From: Mucidula mucida
Lineage: Eukaryota > Basidiomycota > Agaricomycetes > Agaricales > Physalacriaceae
NCBI GenBank assembly: GCA_015501055.1
Contig: JADNYV010000086.1
Coordinates: 1 to 64,000, forward strand
Direction: 5' to 3'
Length of the DNA stretch: 64,000 nt
The position numbers and the translations under genes are program-made. Below, piece by piece: positions 21,882-34,287 of the stretch; the first letter of the stretch is position 1; each line of letters begins with the position of its first letter. The notes under the pieces were generated by a model. It was not told where the DNA came from and did not search any database. It saw only the letters and a list, made by a program, of their open reading frames with translations.

Positions 21882-23610
21882 CTCGAAGCAGTCAAGATTC
21901 GAGAACGGGGTGAGTGGTGGTGGTACAAGTCTTGTTGTGTCGGTTTATAAGAGCGCAGTGGTGGGAGGAATGGAAGAGACCCCCAGAACGATAAGATAAG
22001 CGCGGGACCGGTTTTTTATATGGCCATGGCGTCAGACTACCTGATGTCACCCAATATGGAGTGCCGTGTTACCCCTCTTCGGGCCCGTTGTTTCACGACG
22101 CCTTGCTCGTACAAGAACGTGGGCTATGCGCCCGTTGCACCGTGCGATGCTAAAGCGCATCGCCCCCGTAGTGGGTCTCATGCGCAGAACATTGGGGCGT
22201 TTCAATGGTTACAAACGCACAAAGTAATCAAAGTCAAATGATGCTCACCGTACACAGAACAGGCAGCGCAACGGGGGGAGTGACGTAGATGGTAGGCACC
22301 AGACCACCGTGTCCGTATGACCAGACGTGGGCATGATTGTAACGATCACCGTGCTAGGGGATAACGGCGCTTCACGGCTAAGATGCACATCATCGTCATG
22401 TCGCGCCATCAGATGATGAGGTCGACTATCGCGTCGCAATCCAATTGTCAAGGGTGTAATCGGAACCGACTGACGGCCAAGTCAAAGTGATAAGGTAGTT
22501 CTCACTCTGAGTCATGGGCATGGGAAGAAACAGATTTCGGCAGATCACTGGAAAAAAATGTCAAAAGATGATTGTTATTTCGGAAACGAAATTCAACCTG
22601 CCTTCTCTAAGTTTGAAATGTGGCTCGACCTCGCCTATCAAGCCGTTGACCACATAGCGCAGAACCAAATGCGTCTCATCTAGTTCATTTGGAAGGCTAA
22701 CCGTCATTGAGAAGCGTTCTATCAAGGTAAGGCTGCTTCGCTAACAAGCTTTTTATACGCTTCATTTCAGACAGGGTATCCTATTTGTGCATGGAAACCT
22801 ACTCGTCAGTTTGTTCCGTTCAGGCGAGGTAACAGTGCTCTCGCTCAAATAAGGCAAAAGATTGTCAGGCCGAACAATTGCATTTTTCCCTTCGAATGAG
22901 AGACTGCATAGGGCCCAATACCTGCAGAAACGTCCTGTTGGTGGTGGTTCATGTTTAAAAAAGCTCTGCCGAGGCCTGCCGAGTGCTGTGAACCGATCGC
23001 GCTCGTCGCGTGATGGAAACCTGTCGTAAAAAAGTTGCTTCTTACCCCAACGTTAAACTAGTCTCGTAAACCAGCTCAACGAGAGAAGATGGGATACTCA
23101 CGATCGTCTCTTAGTAGAGTCTGGAACCTATGTAGGGGGTATAGGCTCACTTCGGACTTCGAAAATTGCAGATGCCGAACCCTAACCACAGAGTGTGCCG
23201 TCGGACCGGAACCAGATGGATAGAAGCTCGCAGCTTTTGCACTACTGATGCATCATGTACCTCGAATTTACTGCCTTTAGTCAAAATTGCATATCTAAGG
23301 TCTGTCTACGGTTCATCATTCCTTGAATTTTCACTATAGATCACCTGCAACTCGGTAACAATCCTCCGAATGGCGGATGCGCTGCAACAACTGCCCGCAC
23401 TGCACTGTTGAGGCGCTGTGCCACATCAATCTCTCCATTATACGTAGATTACACTGGTGAAAGTGGGATGAGTGCTCAGTGAACACTGGACGATTTAGCG
23501 TGATTGGTAACCAGCGGTAACCCTAACCTTAGTGCATTTTGAAACTCCGAAGTGAGCCTCATAGGCTCCAGACTAACGTTAAACCACGACCTACACTTTT
23601 CCTCTCCGTT
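21882..23610. other. No gene recognised
   Basis: Long gene-poor stretch. Frames of 60-80 codons occur in several phases without motifs, and no repeat family from elsewhere in the window was noticed. Confidence 0.4.
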
Positions 23611-25820
23611 ATGTCAAGCAAACGCGCGCGCACTCGCGACTCGACTGATCTGCTCATGCAGAAAATGTTCTCTGAATACATCATCCGGGAATCGGCTTCG
23701 CGCCCATTTGATGGTGTTACAAGCTACCGAAAACAATATATGCTCACCGTTCTCGAAAAAGACGCGGACCTTGCAGAGAAGCTCAGACTTGCGTCGACTC
23801 CGAAAGACTGCGAATACACGGAGAAAGCCACACTGTGGCGTTCCTATCAACTGGAAGCCGACGAGTTGCTGCAGAAAAAGAATTTTTGAGTAGCACGCGA
23901 GCACTACGTCGAGGGCGCGACTGCCCTATGTGGTAAGATCCCTTACCTAGAGCAGTACTATTGCGACGCCTATCTGGGGTTAATGAATTTGGAGGGCAGC
24001 ATTGTCGCCACCACATGCTGTGTCGGCGCGGCAAAATGCATGTACGAACTCGGCGACTATGCTGAAGTAAGTCACACCTAAAAGTCATATTGACGTGCTT
24101 CAATCGTGCGATAGGCGCTGCAGTGGGTCTCACAAGTTAACGTTCTCCAACGTCATGCTCAGGTTTCGACAACGGAGGGTACTTTCGGTATGTCTATATA
24201 AGGCCTTTCCGTGATGCTGCCTAACATAGTTTGCAGAATGGATGGATTGCCAGGTTAACATCCCAGAATTCTATCGCGTACGATTGCTCGCTGCTGCTGT
24301 GGGAGCTGACATATACATCAAGCTTGGGAACACGGGCGCGGCCGTCGAAAACCACTGGACCGCTACGTGTACTCGTGGAATCGTTCCTGCCCTTCTCCTT
24401 GACGAAGCGATGAAAGGGGTTCCGGTAGACGCTCCAGGGATGGCTCGTAAAATCCATCTTCAACGTCATCCAGATCCGGAGCTAGCGCACAGGCAGGTTG
24501 TGATTGCTCCAAAACTGCAGATCCGAGGTTCATGGAAGAAGCTTAACTCTCGTGGGCTTTCGTCGCGTTTGGGATGTGGTATCTTCGTATACAACGGTCA
24601 GTCACCTTTTATTATTACATTCGATGGTCCCTAACTTCACCTATTAGGCTATCTTTATGCGTTCGGAGGCGAGAAAGCGCTTGAAGGGCCTTTCTTTCCG
24701 GAGCTGTGGCGAATAAAACTGAAATCGCTTGGCGGCTCTGTTGTCGATTGGCAGCGGTTACCCTCGTATCCTTTCGCGAATTCGACGTCGAACTACACCG
24801 GATTTCCAATGGCGTTGAATCGCAAGGATCATAAAGCATATCTATTCATCGCTTCTCAGGATATGCGCTACTTCGATGTAGAGAAGGGGAATTGGGGACT
24901 CCTCAGGACGACATACAAAGGGAAATGGCCATACGATATGGAGACGACGAACGGTGTCATGCACTGCATCGATGGGAAGCTTTACGTCTTTGGCGGAATC
25001 AATCCAACGTCGCCTATCGGGACTGATCTGTTTATGGTGCTTGATATCGAAACGAAGGTGTGGCGACTGCTTAGTGGCTCGGAAATCCCTAAACCGAGCT
25101 TTTCATCTCCAGGGCCTCGCGAGCACGCCTGTAGCTGGGTCGGGAAAGGCGGGAAGAAGATCTACATCATGTATGGCGACGCGGACCGTATGGCTGCCGA
25201 AATGCAGGGCACGCCTCATGGCTGTATGACCACGTACGACTACGACGACTTGTGGTGCTGGGATATCGAGAAGGAAACTTGGACGAAACAGAGGATTATT
25301 GGCAACCAGCCGTCGAAAAGAACGGAGATGGCTTGCGTCTACGTATGCTGTTCTTGCGCTTCTTTCCAGTTTCTGACATTACTCTACTAGAACCCAGTAT
25401 TGGATAAGGTCATCACGTTTGGAGGCTATAGCCCTCGTGTCCCTACAGAGTCGCCTCAGACGAATGAGGTCTTCGATTACGCCGACGCATTCATGCTCGA
25501 TTCAGACGATCCCTCAATCTCGTCGTGGAGGCATGTTTTGACGAGAGGCTTCCCGATATACCGCGCGCAAAGCCAGCTTCTCGTTGACGAAGCTACGGGA
25601 AAGACTTACCTGTTCTCCGGATATACAAACTCCGAGTTCGTTCCGGGCCAGAAGCACCTCGTCTCGCGCAGCTTTTCGGACATCTGGAAACTGAGATTGG
25701 ACATGCTGGGTGGATTTTTCGAAGCGGTTGATGTCGAGGTGGAGGCTCTCACTGCGAAAGCAGGACCGTGGAAGCGTTGCTTCGGGTGCGGGTCAGCGGG
25801 GATGTGGCAAAAGTGTGGCG
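23611..25820 (+). pseudogene. Kelch-repeat / MYND-finger protein with an in-frame stop and truncated finger
   Basis: Exons 23611-24066, 24115-24187, 24237-24596, 24648-25342 and 25391-25820 join in phase. The first part looks helical, like a TPR (YCDAYLGLMNLEGSIVATTC, AAKCMYELGDYAE). Then come kelch-type blades: YLYAFGGEKALEGP, LYVFGGINPTSPIGTDLF, KIYIMYGDADRM, VITFGGYSPRVP and KTYLFSGYTN. The last exon starts a MYND zinc finger (WKRCFGCGSAGMWQKCGG), but the later Cys/His residues do not follow in any splice form seen. A TGA at 23887-23889 interrupts the first exon between KKNF and VAREHYVEG. Mushrooms encode many such proteins of unknown role. The two defects suggest a dying copy; sequencing error could explain the stop. 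Confidence 0.7.
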
Positions 25821-26632
25821 GTATGCTGATGATCTTATACAATCAAACTTTCCGGCACTTGAAAGTTTCCTTGTGCACCTTCCAACTCTCTTTGAGACAC
25901 TGCGCGTTACAAAAGTATGCCTTGCCATTGCAGGATCCTATAAATCATGAATATCGAAGGCATTCAAAAGTTCAACAACCGTTCATCCTACCTGCTAGTA
26001 GCGGTAGACTGCATTTCGACATATTCTTGGGGCGCGATTGTGTTCAGTAAAATACTGTTTTAATCTTGATGAGATAACGGGCATAAGACCCGATAAGGAA
26101 AGGCGGCTTGCAATCGCGCTGTTCGTTAGAAGGCTCGCGTTAGGGCAAACCGATGCCCTACCACGGTGTATTCAGCTTGTACTTTCAATATGTACTAAAT
26201 GTACTAGAATATTTTCCAATGTACTACCTAAGAGTCATGCTTGGTATAGCCCTCCTTTGGGCTGAGTAAGCACAGAGGATGGAATCCCCGCGAATGGACA
26301 CGGTGAGCTGCACCAGGCCCGGATTCAACAAATCTAACTTGAACTACTTGAACACCCGTGACCCCAGTGGTCTCGGTCATTGATGCTAGATTTTCGTAGC
26401 ACGCTGTGCTCACTGCTGCGTTCAGACGAGTATATTAACCGATATAGAAAACCAACACGTATAAAGACAGTATCGTATTATAAGTAAAAAGGAACGGGTA
26501 TACACGGAAGGAGGGCTCTTTCGCTGATCTATAAAATACACCATGGCCTGCTCTTACATTGAGTATCCAATCGCCTCGAGCACGCGCTTCCTGTATTTGT
26601 CTTTAGCTTTGTTTAGCTCGAAAGAGAACTAC
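25821..26632. other. No gene recognised
   Basis: Region between the truncated MYND finger and the convergent VTGC gene. It may hold the lost finger remnant near 25865-25950 but no clear coding exon. Confidence 0.4.
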
Positions 26633-29129
26633 TTACCTCTTCTGCACAAACTTCACGAGTCGGGGGCGTCCGCTGTTTTCCAGAACAGCAAACAATTTCT
26701 TCACCGCCGAGAGAGCCATCGCCTCCAGTTCTTCAGGTACCGGTTCGCCCAGAATGAATTGCCGCCGTGCGGAGGCTAAGAGAGTAATGAACTTGCTGGG
26801 CTGAAGCTTGGTACTGCTGGTCATTTCATGCGTTGCATCCACTTCATGAACTGAAACGTAGGCTTCGAGGTCCTTGAACCATTGCGGCTCTGAAATGGGC
26901 TTGGCGCCTTTGAAGTCGTTGAGACACTCAAGGGAAGCCAGGCCTGCTTTGAGTTCAGCGTAGGAAGAATTTCCGTCGAACAACTTCGGGTACGGGGGAG
27001 GGGGCTAGAGGGATAGTTACTCCTATCCATTCGAGGAGATGTTCAACGCCACTCACCAACACCAAATCGACATCCTCCTCCACGTCCTGTTCGTCGATCA
27101 TAGAGAACAAAAACGACTTGTCCGGTTGGGAGGATTTCGAAGCAGCGCATGGACCATGATCAACAGCGGCGATGGAAACTGGTTCAGACGGCATAGGCGA
27201 CTGGACACCGAGGCCAAACCTTGCGGGGGCTAAGGTCCATCCCTGCAATTGCCGTGAGTGACTGAATTGATATGGGCGAGTTAACGCGTACAGCGGGAAT
27301 ATTCTTTCGGATAACATCAAACCCAAGAGCGTTGTCTGTGTAGCGACGCGCATCGTGTACCACAAAGGCAAGGTCATCCTTTGTCAGATGTTCTTCCTCT
27401 CGATTCACAAGCATGCCGTTCATGTCTGGATTCGCATGAGCCTTATTTCTATAGCAACGATGTAAGCACAAACCTTCGTCAACATCGATAACGAAATTCC
27501 GCATGAGTCTGGCCGCCAGCTCCTTAGCGTCTGGCACGTATTCGCCCTGATAAAATTCAAGGGTAAGTCGATCGCTTCGGTACGGTGGCTGAAGAATTTA
27601 CCTTTCCGAGAACCGACAGATAATGCGAATCGTGGGCGATGACAACCTCCATATATGGCGCCTTTACAGGCGTAGTACTCAGTACTCAGTGCGTAGTCTT
27701 TAGCATGGACAAGACGAACTCACCGACTCTTCAATGTACGGGAAGACCTCCGTCAAGGCATGAGTCGAAGGCTAAACAAAGACGTGAGCATCTGTGTTTC
27801 GAGGTTGAGAAGTAGATTACAGGTTCGCCATCAATTCCTAACTGCTTGCCGGTATCGATCCAGCATGTATCACCAGCCTGGGTGACAATCTATGCGCCAT
27901 ATAAATTAGCATCTTATTGCCCACAATGGCATAATCAAGTTAGTCACCTTGTCGTGTTCAAACTTAACTGGAGGATCGTCACGCGCTGTATGCTCAGATT
28001 CGGTGGAAGTCTAAAACCCCAAGCCTGATGAGACAAGAAGTTGAAAGAGACAATAGACTTACTGGAGGAGTCTCCCCGGTATCCGTAGCTGAGGTGGAGG
28101 AGTCGGTGTCGCCGGAAGCGGGAGGCTCTGAACTGTCCGAGATCGAAGTCTGGTCCGAGCTGTATGGAGCCCACTGGGACTGTCCGAAGACTTTGGGCCA
28201 TAATTTAGACTCTTCGGCCTTATTGACCTGAACAGGCACCTTGACGAATCGTACAAATCGCCCACACAGGGCCAGCTTCCAACCTACGACGGCAGCGCAC
28301 TGTGTCTCCTTTACAGCAGGGCCTGAAATGGGGCCTCTCTGTGGCTGAAGGCCACTGGACTCGCAGACTAAGCTACCGGAGAAGCCGAGGGCGACCTCTG
28401 GGATGGGATGAAATTGTACGGAGATACTCCGAGCGCTACTGCTGGAGTACACGCAGAGGTTGTGCCATTCCTTTGTTTTACGGCAAGCGGTAATGAAGTA
28501 GAGCTCGCCGTTCCGGACGGCATAGTTACCATTATCGCCATTCAGGAATCGGTACCACGCAGCGGTATGCTTCCTGGCGTAGTTTGAGGAAAGCTGTGAA
28601 CGTTTGTCGCGCCAAAGTGTGTGCCGATCGGGAACATACAGTAAAGCGCCTGCTTTTTCCGAAATGGCAAGATTGAGGGCAGAACTGACACTGATAGGTG
28701 CGACTCCAGGTGCGCTAAACGAAATATATGAGAAATGTGCTTTGACCGTATTCGTGACAACACTCACATTGGCACAGAGATGTTCCCCGACACCTGCGCG
28801 GCATCGATAGTCTGAGATCTATAGCACTGCTGGTCTTGCATTGTCCGGACGTAGTCATGGGGCCTACAACCTGTGTACTTCTCATGTCCCGGTGGGAGCA
28901 ACGAGACATGGTTGTTGTCTTGATTGCGCTGGTTGTCGGGCCCTAGACCAGCGCTGAAACCGTAGTTAAGGTCGCCCCATGAATCGATCCAGGAAACATC
29001 ATAGAGCTGTGTTCCTTCAACAAGAAACTCGTTGTATGGGTCGTGAGGTTCGAGGTCATAGAGTGGATGACCTTGCATACGCTCCGCCATACAGCGAGCG
29101 TACTGTGTCACCAAAGCACAAGGAGTCAT
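26633..29129 (-). CDS. VTGC-family protein, subtype K1, with a long C-terminal extension
   Basis: Nine exons (28768-29129, 28063-28714, 27948-28010, 27821-27889, 27724-27771, 27602-27661, 27292-27546, 27057-27242, 26633-27004) sum to 2067 nt, 688 residues, fully in phase. The N-terminal part has EGTQLYDVSWID; the core has AGALLYVPD, AAWYRFLNGDNG and the hallmark NGELYFITACRKTKEWHN. The C-terminal family block is EVVIAHDSHYLSVL then PDAKELAARLMRNFVIDVDE. From memory, these blocks define a large basidiomycete family of hypothetical proteins without known function. Beyond residue about 430 comes an unrecognised extension (DLAFVVHDARRYTDNALGFD, ending RLVKFVQKR) that paralogues here lack; it could be a fusion. 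No signal peptide or membrane segment. It is divergent from K2A, with TATA-like TATAAAA on the minus strand near 29215. Confidence 0.75.
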
Positions 29130-29424
29130 GAGGCTGTAAGAGAGCTTGAGACTGGAGAGAGAACGGAGAGAAATTGGATGAAGTGGATGATATAGCCTCA
29201 ACCTGGATCAGTATCCATTTTATACGCCCTGCGACGCGGTGGAACGCAACGAACTAGTACATGGGAAGCTGGGACCGAGGTAGGTGACGGCAATTGCCAC
29301 GAAGGCGGGTCCCTGCATGCCAATTGTTACGCTTTGGTCTTCCTTATGCCATCACTGGACAAGGGCTCTGGAGGGATAGGACGACTCTGACCTGAAACCC
29401 ACTCACGTACGCTCCCCCCCAAGT
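29130..29424. promoter_or_regulatory. Divergent intergenic promoter of K1 and K2A with two conserved K2 elements
   Basis: For K2A (+) there is GGGACCGAGGTA at 29271-29282, 154 bp before the ATG, and a block at 29341-29384 containing CTTATGCCATCA, GGACAAGGG and GGGATAGG. Both recur at matching places upstream of K2B and K2E, and the first also upstream of K2D. For K1 (-) a TATA-like element lies near 29215. Function is inferred from conservation and spacing. Confidence 0.7.
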
Positions 29425-30942
29425 ATGTCCGCAGAACTCTTCCAGAATGACTACGCGCGTATGTTCTATCCAAAGGCTCGCGGATACACGCCCATCGTTC
29501 CAGACGGGGATCAAGCTGACGATTCGGAAGCCTTTCTCGTCGAAGGCGTGCAAATTGGCGACCTCATATACAGGGAAAGTACCGGGCCTCTTGTTTACGC
29601 TGGTATCAATATCACGAAAAGCGCTGACGATCCACGAAACTGGCAAAAATTGCCCAAGGATTATCAACCGTGTTCTTTGGAGTTAGGCATCGACTACACT
29701 ATCAATTCCTCCCGTTATCCCAGCCCTAGTGTTGTCTCTAGTACAACAGACGCCAGCGCAGGATTTGATATCCACCCCTTTACTCCTTCGCAGTGCGTTA
29801 CCCTCCCGATGTCGTAAGGCACTCTTTGATACCCCTCCACAGGCCGGACGGCATAGAGAGATTCAAGTTATCGACCACCTCCGCTCAGGGCGCATATTGT
29901 GCGCTGCCTTTCGGTGGCTCATCTTATGAGTGCACGGCTTCTGGAATTGCGAAGCTGCAGCGCTTCGCCATGATATACGGCGTGTCGTTCTATCATCAAA
30001 CGGTCCATGTAGACAGCCTGGACATCCAGAACGGTGATCTTGCCGTCGTTACCGGGTGCGAAAAAACGTCGTATTGGGCATGCGGCTTATTTTCCTCTGA
30101 AGGACCGAACCCACGATTGACAAAGACGCTCTCCGTTCCTAAAGTTTTGGAAGGAATTGCGCAGCCCATACACATTATCGGCTCATGTCCTTTGGAGAGC
30201 CACTCTACATCGGGTGACTACTGGATTCAAAGCGGTGGGCGGGGCGCCGCCTACATTTTAGAAAATGAGCCAGCCTGTTTCGCCTTTCGTGGATTCTATA
30301 TTTCTCTGAAACCATCCGTTTATAACGACATTCGGACGCCTTTGGGCATCCGGCAAACCTTGTGGTATGCTCTTCCAAAGGTGTTACGACCGCCAACGCG
30401 ATCGTGGCCCTTGCTGATGTTTCCTGCCGTGAGTTTGCTCACTCCTCGTCAATCACTCAAAAGCTAACAAAAATTCAAAGCCTTATCATCCATGTGCCTC
30501 CATTTTCGAGCTCGTCCATTCTTCGGTATGACGCCTGCTGCTTTCTGTCGATATAGTGTGTGCTGACCAGTGCTAGGACTCGCGTGTAAAAACAGTCGTT
30601 GTCCATGACAATGACATTCTCAGCGTGCTGGCATCTGTGCGTTTGTATTTTGCTTGGACTTTTGATGCTTCTGAAGTCTGCTCTAGGACGAGAATTTCCT
30701 TCCCATTGACGCTGAATTAGCCCGAAGAATGACGGCACGGTATGTCGTCCTCGTAGATTCCGGTGCGTCGAGTGCTTGCATGCTTTTTAGATACTAAGAT
30801 ATCATTCATAGCTGGCCGCGCCTTCCTACAGGAGAAGATCAATGTGAAGCTCAGTAAATGGGAGAGATTTAGGCTGACTTCCCGACGTAAATTCATTTCT
30901 GTCCACCGCGAACATCTTGTCAGCGATTCCGCGACGTCATAG
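29425..30942 (+). CDS. VTGC-family protein, subtype K2, intact copy A
   Basis: Six exons (29425-29792, 29843-30428, 30481-30525, 30577-30636, 30687-30762, 30812-30942) sum to 1266 nt, 421 residues. N-terminal blocks: FQNDYARMFYPKARGYTP, EGVQIGDLIYRESTG, YAGINITKSADDPRNWQKLP. Core: GAYCALPFGGSSYEC, the hallmark NGDLAVVTGCEKTSYWACG, CFAFRGFYISLKPS and LPKVLRPPTRSW. C-terminal: YHPCASIFELVHSS, VVVHDNDILSVL, DAELARRMTARYVVLVDS, then a basic tail. No transmembrane segment or catalytic signature is seen. The C-terminal blocks correspond to those of K1, so the subtypes are related. Function unknown; this is the best reference copy in the window. Confidence 0.85.
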
Positions 30943-32410
30943 CAATGTTTACCTGTATTTGTATGTACTCCCTCAACGATAGGGCACGCCCTTCTCGAAC
31001 TGTGCAACACTACTTGTCTAAATCCCTACTGGCACACATATTACACGCGTTGTACTGACATGCCGTTGTGCTCTATTAGGGGTGAAACGACATCGCCCTT
31101 TTCATGTGGCGACTTGGAGCACAATGACAATAATTTGTGGGGACAACTTCTCATACTGCCCATTTGGATGCGGAACGGTATTACTTCGTATCAAGGAGCT
31201 TGGATACGGCTGTCAGGAATACTGTCGGCGGATCAGTTCACTGATACTTTCTTCCTTTCCTATGACAATGCTTTGTGGGTCCCAATTCTCATGCATTGTA
31301 TCCCTGCTTCATTTTATATTTCCGTTCCACAAGGCAATCTAGAAAGGTAAAGGACATCTGTTATTATTCGAAGTACGAAGCTTTGACTGACGTTATGAAC
31401 TACTACTTACACGACCAGTGTCATTGTTCCCAAATTTAACGTGCCGACAACAAGAAGCGACATGCCACCTTCTAAGGAAGAGAACAATACGATGGTAGCA
31501 GACCTTTGCCAAGGCTCAGAACTGCCTTATAGCATGGGAAAGGAATCTCCTTTTCTGCGACACTCGTCGTTCTATGCCCTCGCGTGTGATGTGGAGTTGT
31601 CTTGGAGCTCACGAACCATGAGCCATCGGAGGCTCGATTGGCCTGGCCAAACACGGAATGTTTGCACACGATTCACTTCAGCGGGTCGTAGTCTATTATG
31701 CACGGTGTTTGATCATATCGGACATGACATCTACGCACTACCAGGAGTACACAGCCCGACTTGTGTACCATCATTGTTGGTGGCGCAATTCAAGGCCCGC
31801 TTGAAGTTCTAGTATTCTTGGATGGTAAGGGACGAAGAGGATGTCACGATCTCACTGCCAAGCCTTATGCTCTATTCGCTCAAAGGAGAACATCAAAGAC
31901 AAAGTTCGTTCATGTCCAAACGAGCAAAGCTGAACCGGCGGCGGGGACTGTTCTCATGGTATTGTTCAAGATAAGTGCGTGGGGAGCTGGTTCAACTGCT
32001 CAGGCTCTCGTTCTCCACCTTCCAGATTCGCGGACAATAACAGTAAGCACCGACGTTATGGGTGCCCTCGTGTCAATATGAAAGTGCTCCTTTGACGGAT
32101 GCGAACAATCACAGTCGAAGCTTTGACAGGCTGTCCTTCTTCTCAGTCTGGATGCTTCTGTGGACACACAGATGGATTGAACAAAGGCGGAATTGGTGGG
32201 ATTGCGTCCCCACAGATCCATCTTGTCGGGTCGCGCGCGGTCAAACAAGAACAAAAGCGCTTGTGCAATAGTCACTGAACGAGAACTTGTCTTAAAAATT
32301 GGCACGGGGTAGTAGATGCCCCTCGCCATTCATAGGTTGGTACAGGATTGTAATTTGCATGCTACACTTGGAACCGGAACATACGTGAGACGGACAGCAC
32401 GAATATAATA
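30943..32410. other. No gene recognised between convergent K2A and K2B
   Basis: Several frames of about 100 codons occur on both strands (for example 31441-31812 plus, 32000-32329 minus), but none shows family motifs or matches the neighbouring VTGC genes. A decayed gene is possible. Confidence 0.35.
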
Positions 32411-33962
32411 CTACCAAGTCGTATTGGACAAGAGGTCCGCAGTCTTGCGGCGTAAAGATAAAAATCGACTGCCAGTGGTGTCAGCTTTTTTCAGTGTTCT
32501 CTTTACCCGGCGTTCCTCCACACCGGTCATCTTCACCTCAGACTTGTCTATGAGGCGTGCTCGACCCGCTTGCATGAAATGAGTCACCGGACAAAGGAAG
32601 AGACGCAACACGAACCGAAATCGACGATGACGAAGTATCTAGCAATCATCCTGCGTGCCAATTCGTTGTCATTTGGCATGATTTTCTCGTCCTGAAGGAT
32701 TTTTTCATATAGGAGGGATGATAACAGGGGACTACAGCGACTCACCGGCTCCAGCACGGTAAGAACATCATTGTCATGAACAACAGCTGTCATTATTCGC
32801 TTATCCTAAGTAATGCGGCTCAGAAATGATGCAGACAACCTATACACAAACCCACGGATGCTAGGACGAGCTCCGAGATAGCCGTACATGGATGATAAGG
32901 CTGAGTAGGGTTTTGTTTAGTCAAGGAGTATATTTATGAATTGAGGGACTTACCGGAACTTGATGTGGATAGACAGGCCATGTCTTCACGGGTGGGCGCA
33001 GAAAGCGGGGAAGAGCATGCCATAGTTGCTCATGGGTAGTCTTTGGCACGCGCATGTCGTTGTAGATGGATGATTTCAAGGAGACTCGAAATCCGCGAAA
33101 GGCGAAGCAGCATGTTTGTTTCTCGAAACGATTTGCAGTGTCCGTTCGTGCACTTTGGACGTAGTGGTCAAACAGAGTCGGCGAAGTCTCTTCATCGCAG
33201 TTCTGAATCATTCGTATATTCTGTACAATCCCGTCTTCGACTTTGGGCACGACAAGCCTCTTCCTGAAAAGAGACTCACCATGACTTAGAGAAGAGAAGA
33301 CTCCGCACGTCCAATAGGAGGCCTTTTCACAACCTGTGACCACGGCGAGATCGCCGTTTTGTAAATCCAGGGAATCAACATGCATGACTTGGTAGTACCA
33401 ACTGCGGCCGTGCTCCAGTGCGAAATGTCGAATCTTCTGCAAGCCTAACGACGTACATTCATGAGATGACCCTCCGAATGGTAGGCCACAATACGCTCCT
33501 TCTGGGGCACTAGTGGAGAATTCGAGCTTCTCAAAGTCATGGACGCTGTTGCTTTATGAGAAACTGTCCAGTAATCATCATTAAATTTACAGACTCAGCT
33601 CTAGGGACGGAACGGACGCTAAACGCGTCCGATGCACTCGTTGTGGCAGAGAAAACACTTGGACTTGGAAAGCGCGCCTCGTCGACAACGTAGTCGATGC
33701 CCGGTTCGAGGACCAAGGGCTCATACCCCTTCGGAAGTTTCTGCCAATTTCGCGGGTCGTTGGCATTTCTGGCGATATTGATTCCAACGTAGTGGACGAG
33801 TCCTGAGTGTCTACGAAGCACTAGGTCTCCGAGCTGGAGGCCCTCAAGAGAGTGGGCTTTAGATGAATGAGCTTGGAACGCGTCGGGGTTAATCGTTGTG
33901 TAACCACGAGCCGTTGGATAGAATATACGGGCGTAGTGGTCTTGGAAGGGGTTGGAGGTCAT
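32411..33962 (-). CDS. VTGC-family protein, subtype K2, intact copy B
   Basis: Six exons (33595-33962, 32954-33545, 32856-32900, 32746-32805, 32616-32691, 32411-32568) sum to 1299 nt, 432 residues. Exons 1, 3, 4 and 5 have exactly the lengths of copy A. Motifs in order: FQDHYARIFYPTARGYT, EGLQLGDLVLRRHSG, YVGINIARNANDPRNWQKLP, GAYCGLPFGGSSHEC, NGDLAVVTGCEKASYWTCG, CFAFRGFRVSLKSS, VVHDNDVLTVL, ELARRMIARYFVIVD. The tail after the last motif is longer and more basic than in copy A. Divergent from K1b with a 325-bp spacer that carries both conserved K2 elements. Function unknown. Confidence 0.85.
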
Positions 33963-34287
33963 GGCTCGGCGGGTGTAGAATGAAAGTTTCGTAGAGGGCT
34001 CGCCCTATCCCTCCAGTCCCTTGTCCGATGATGGCATAAGGGAGAATAACAATGGAACAATAGCCAGCCAGGGACAAAGCTTCGTGGGAGAGTGCTAAAG
34101 TACCTCGGTCCCTTAAACCTTAACCTCCTTCCTGATCAAAGCAATACCGTTCTCATGAATTCAGTCCATCGCGTAATGCTGAAGTGGTCGCGGAAAGGTC
34201 TCCTCGACCCGTATAAAGCGGTGTAAAAGCGATTACAGTCGACATTACTCCTCTCTACCAACTGCTTTACTTCTTCCTTTCGACTCG
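33963..34287. promoter_or_regulatory. Divergent intergenic promoter of K2B and K1b with the conserved K2 elements
   Basis: Read towards K2B (minus), GGGACCGAGGTA lies at 34101-34112, 150 bp before the ATG, and the block with CTTATGCCATCA, GGACAAGGG and GGGATAGGG at 34000-34040. Spacing and order match K2A almost exactly. Towards K1b, GTATAAAG near 34210 is a TATA candidate. Confidence 0.7.

Noticed and set aside
22020..22241. Plus frame of 73 codons
   Set aside because: Cys-rich by chance, no signal peptide, no neighbour support.
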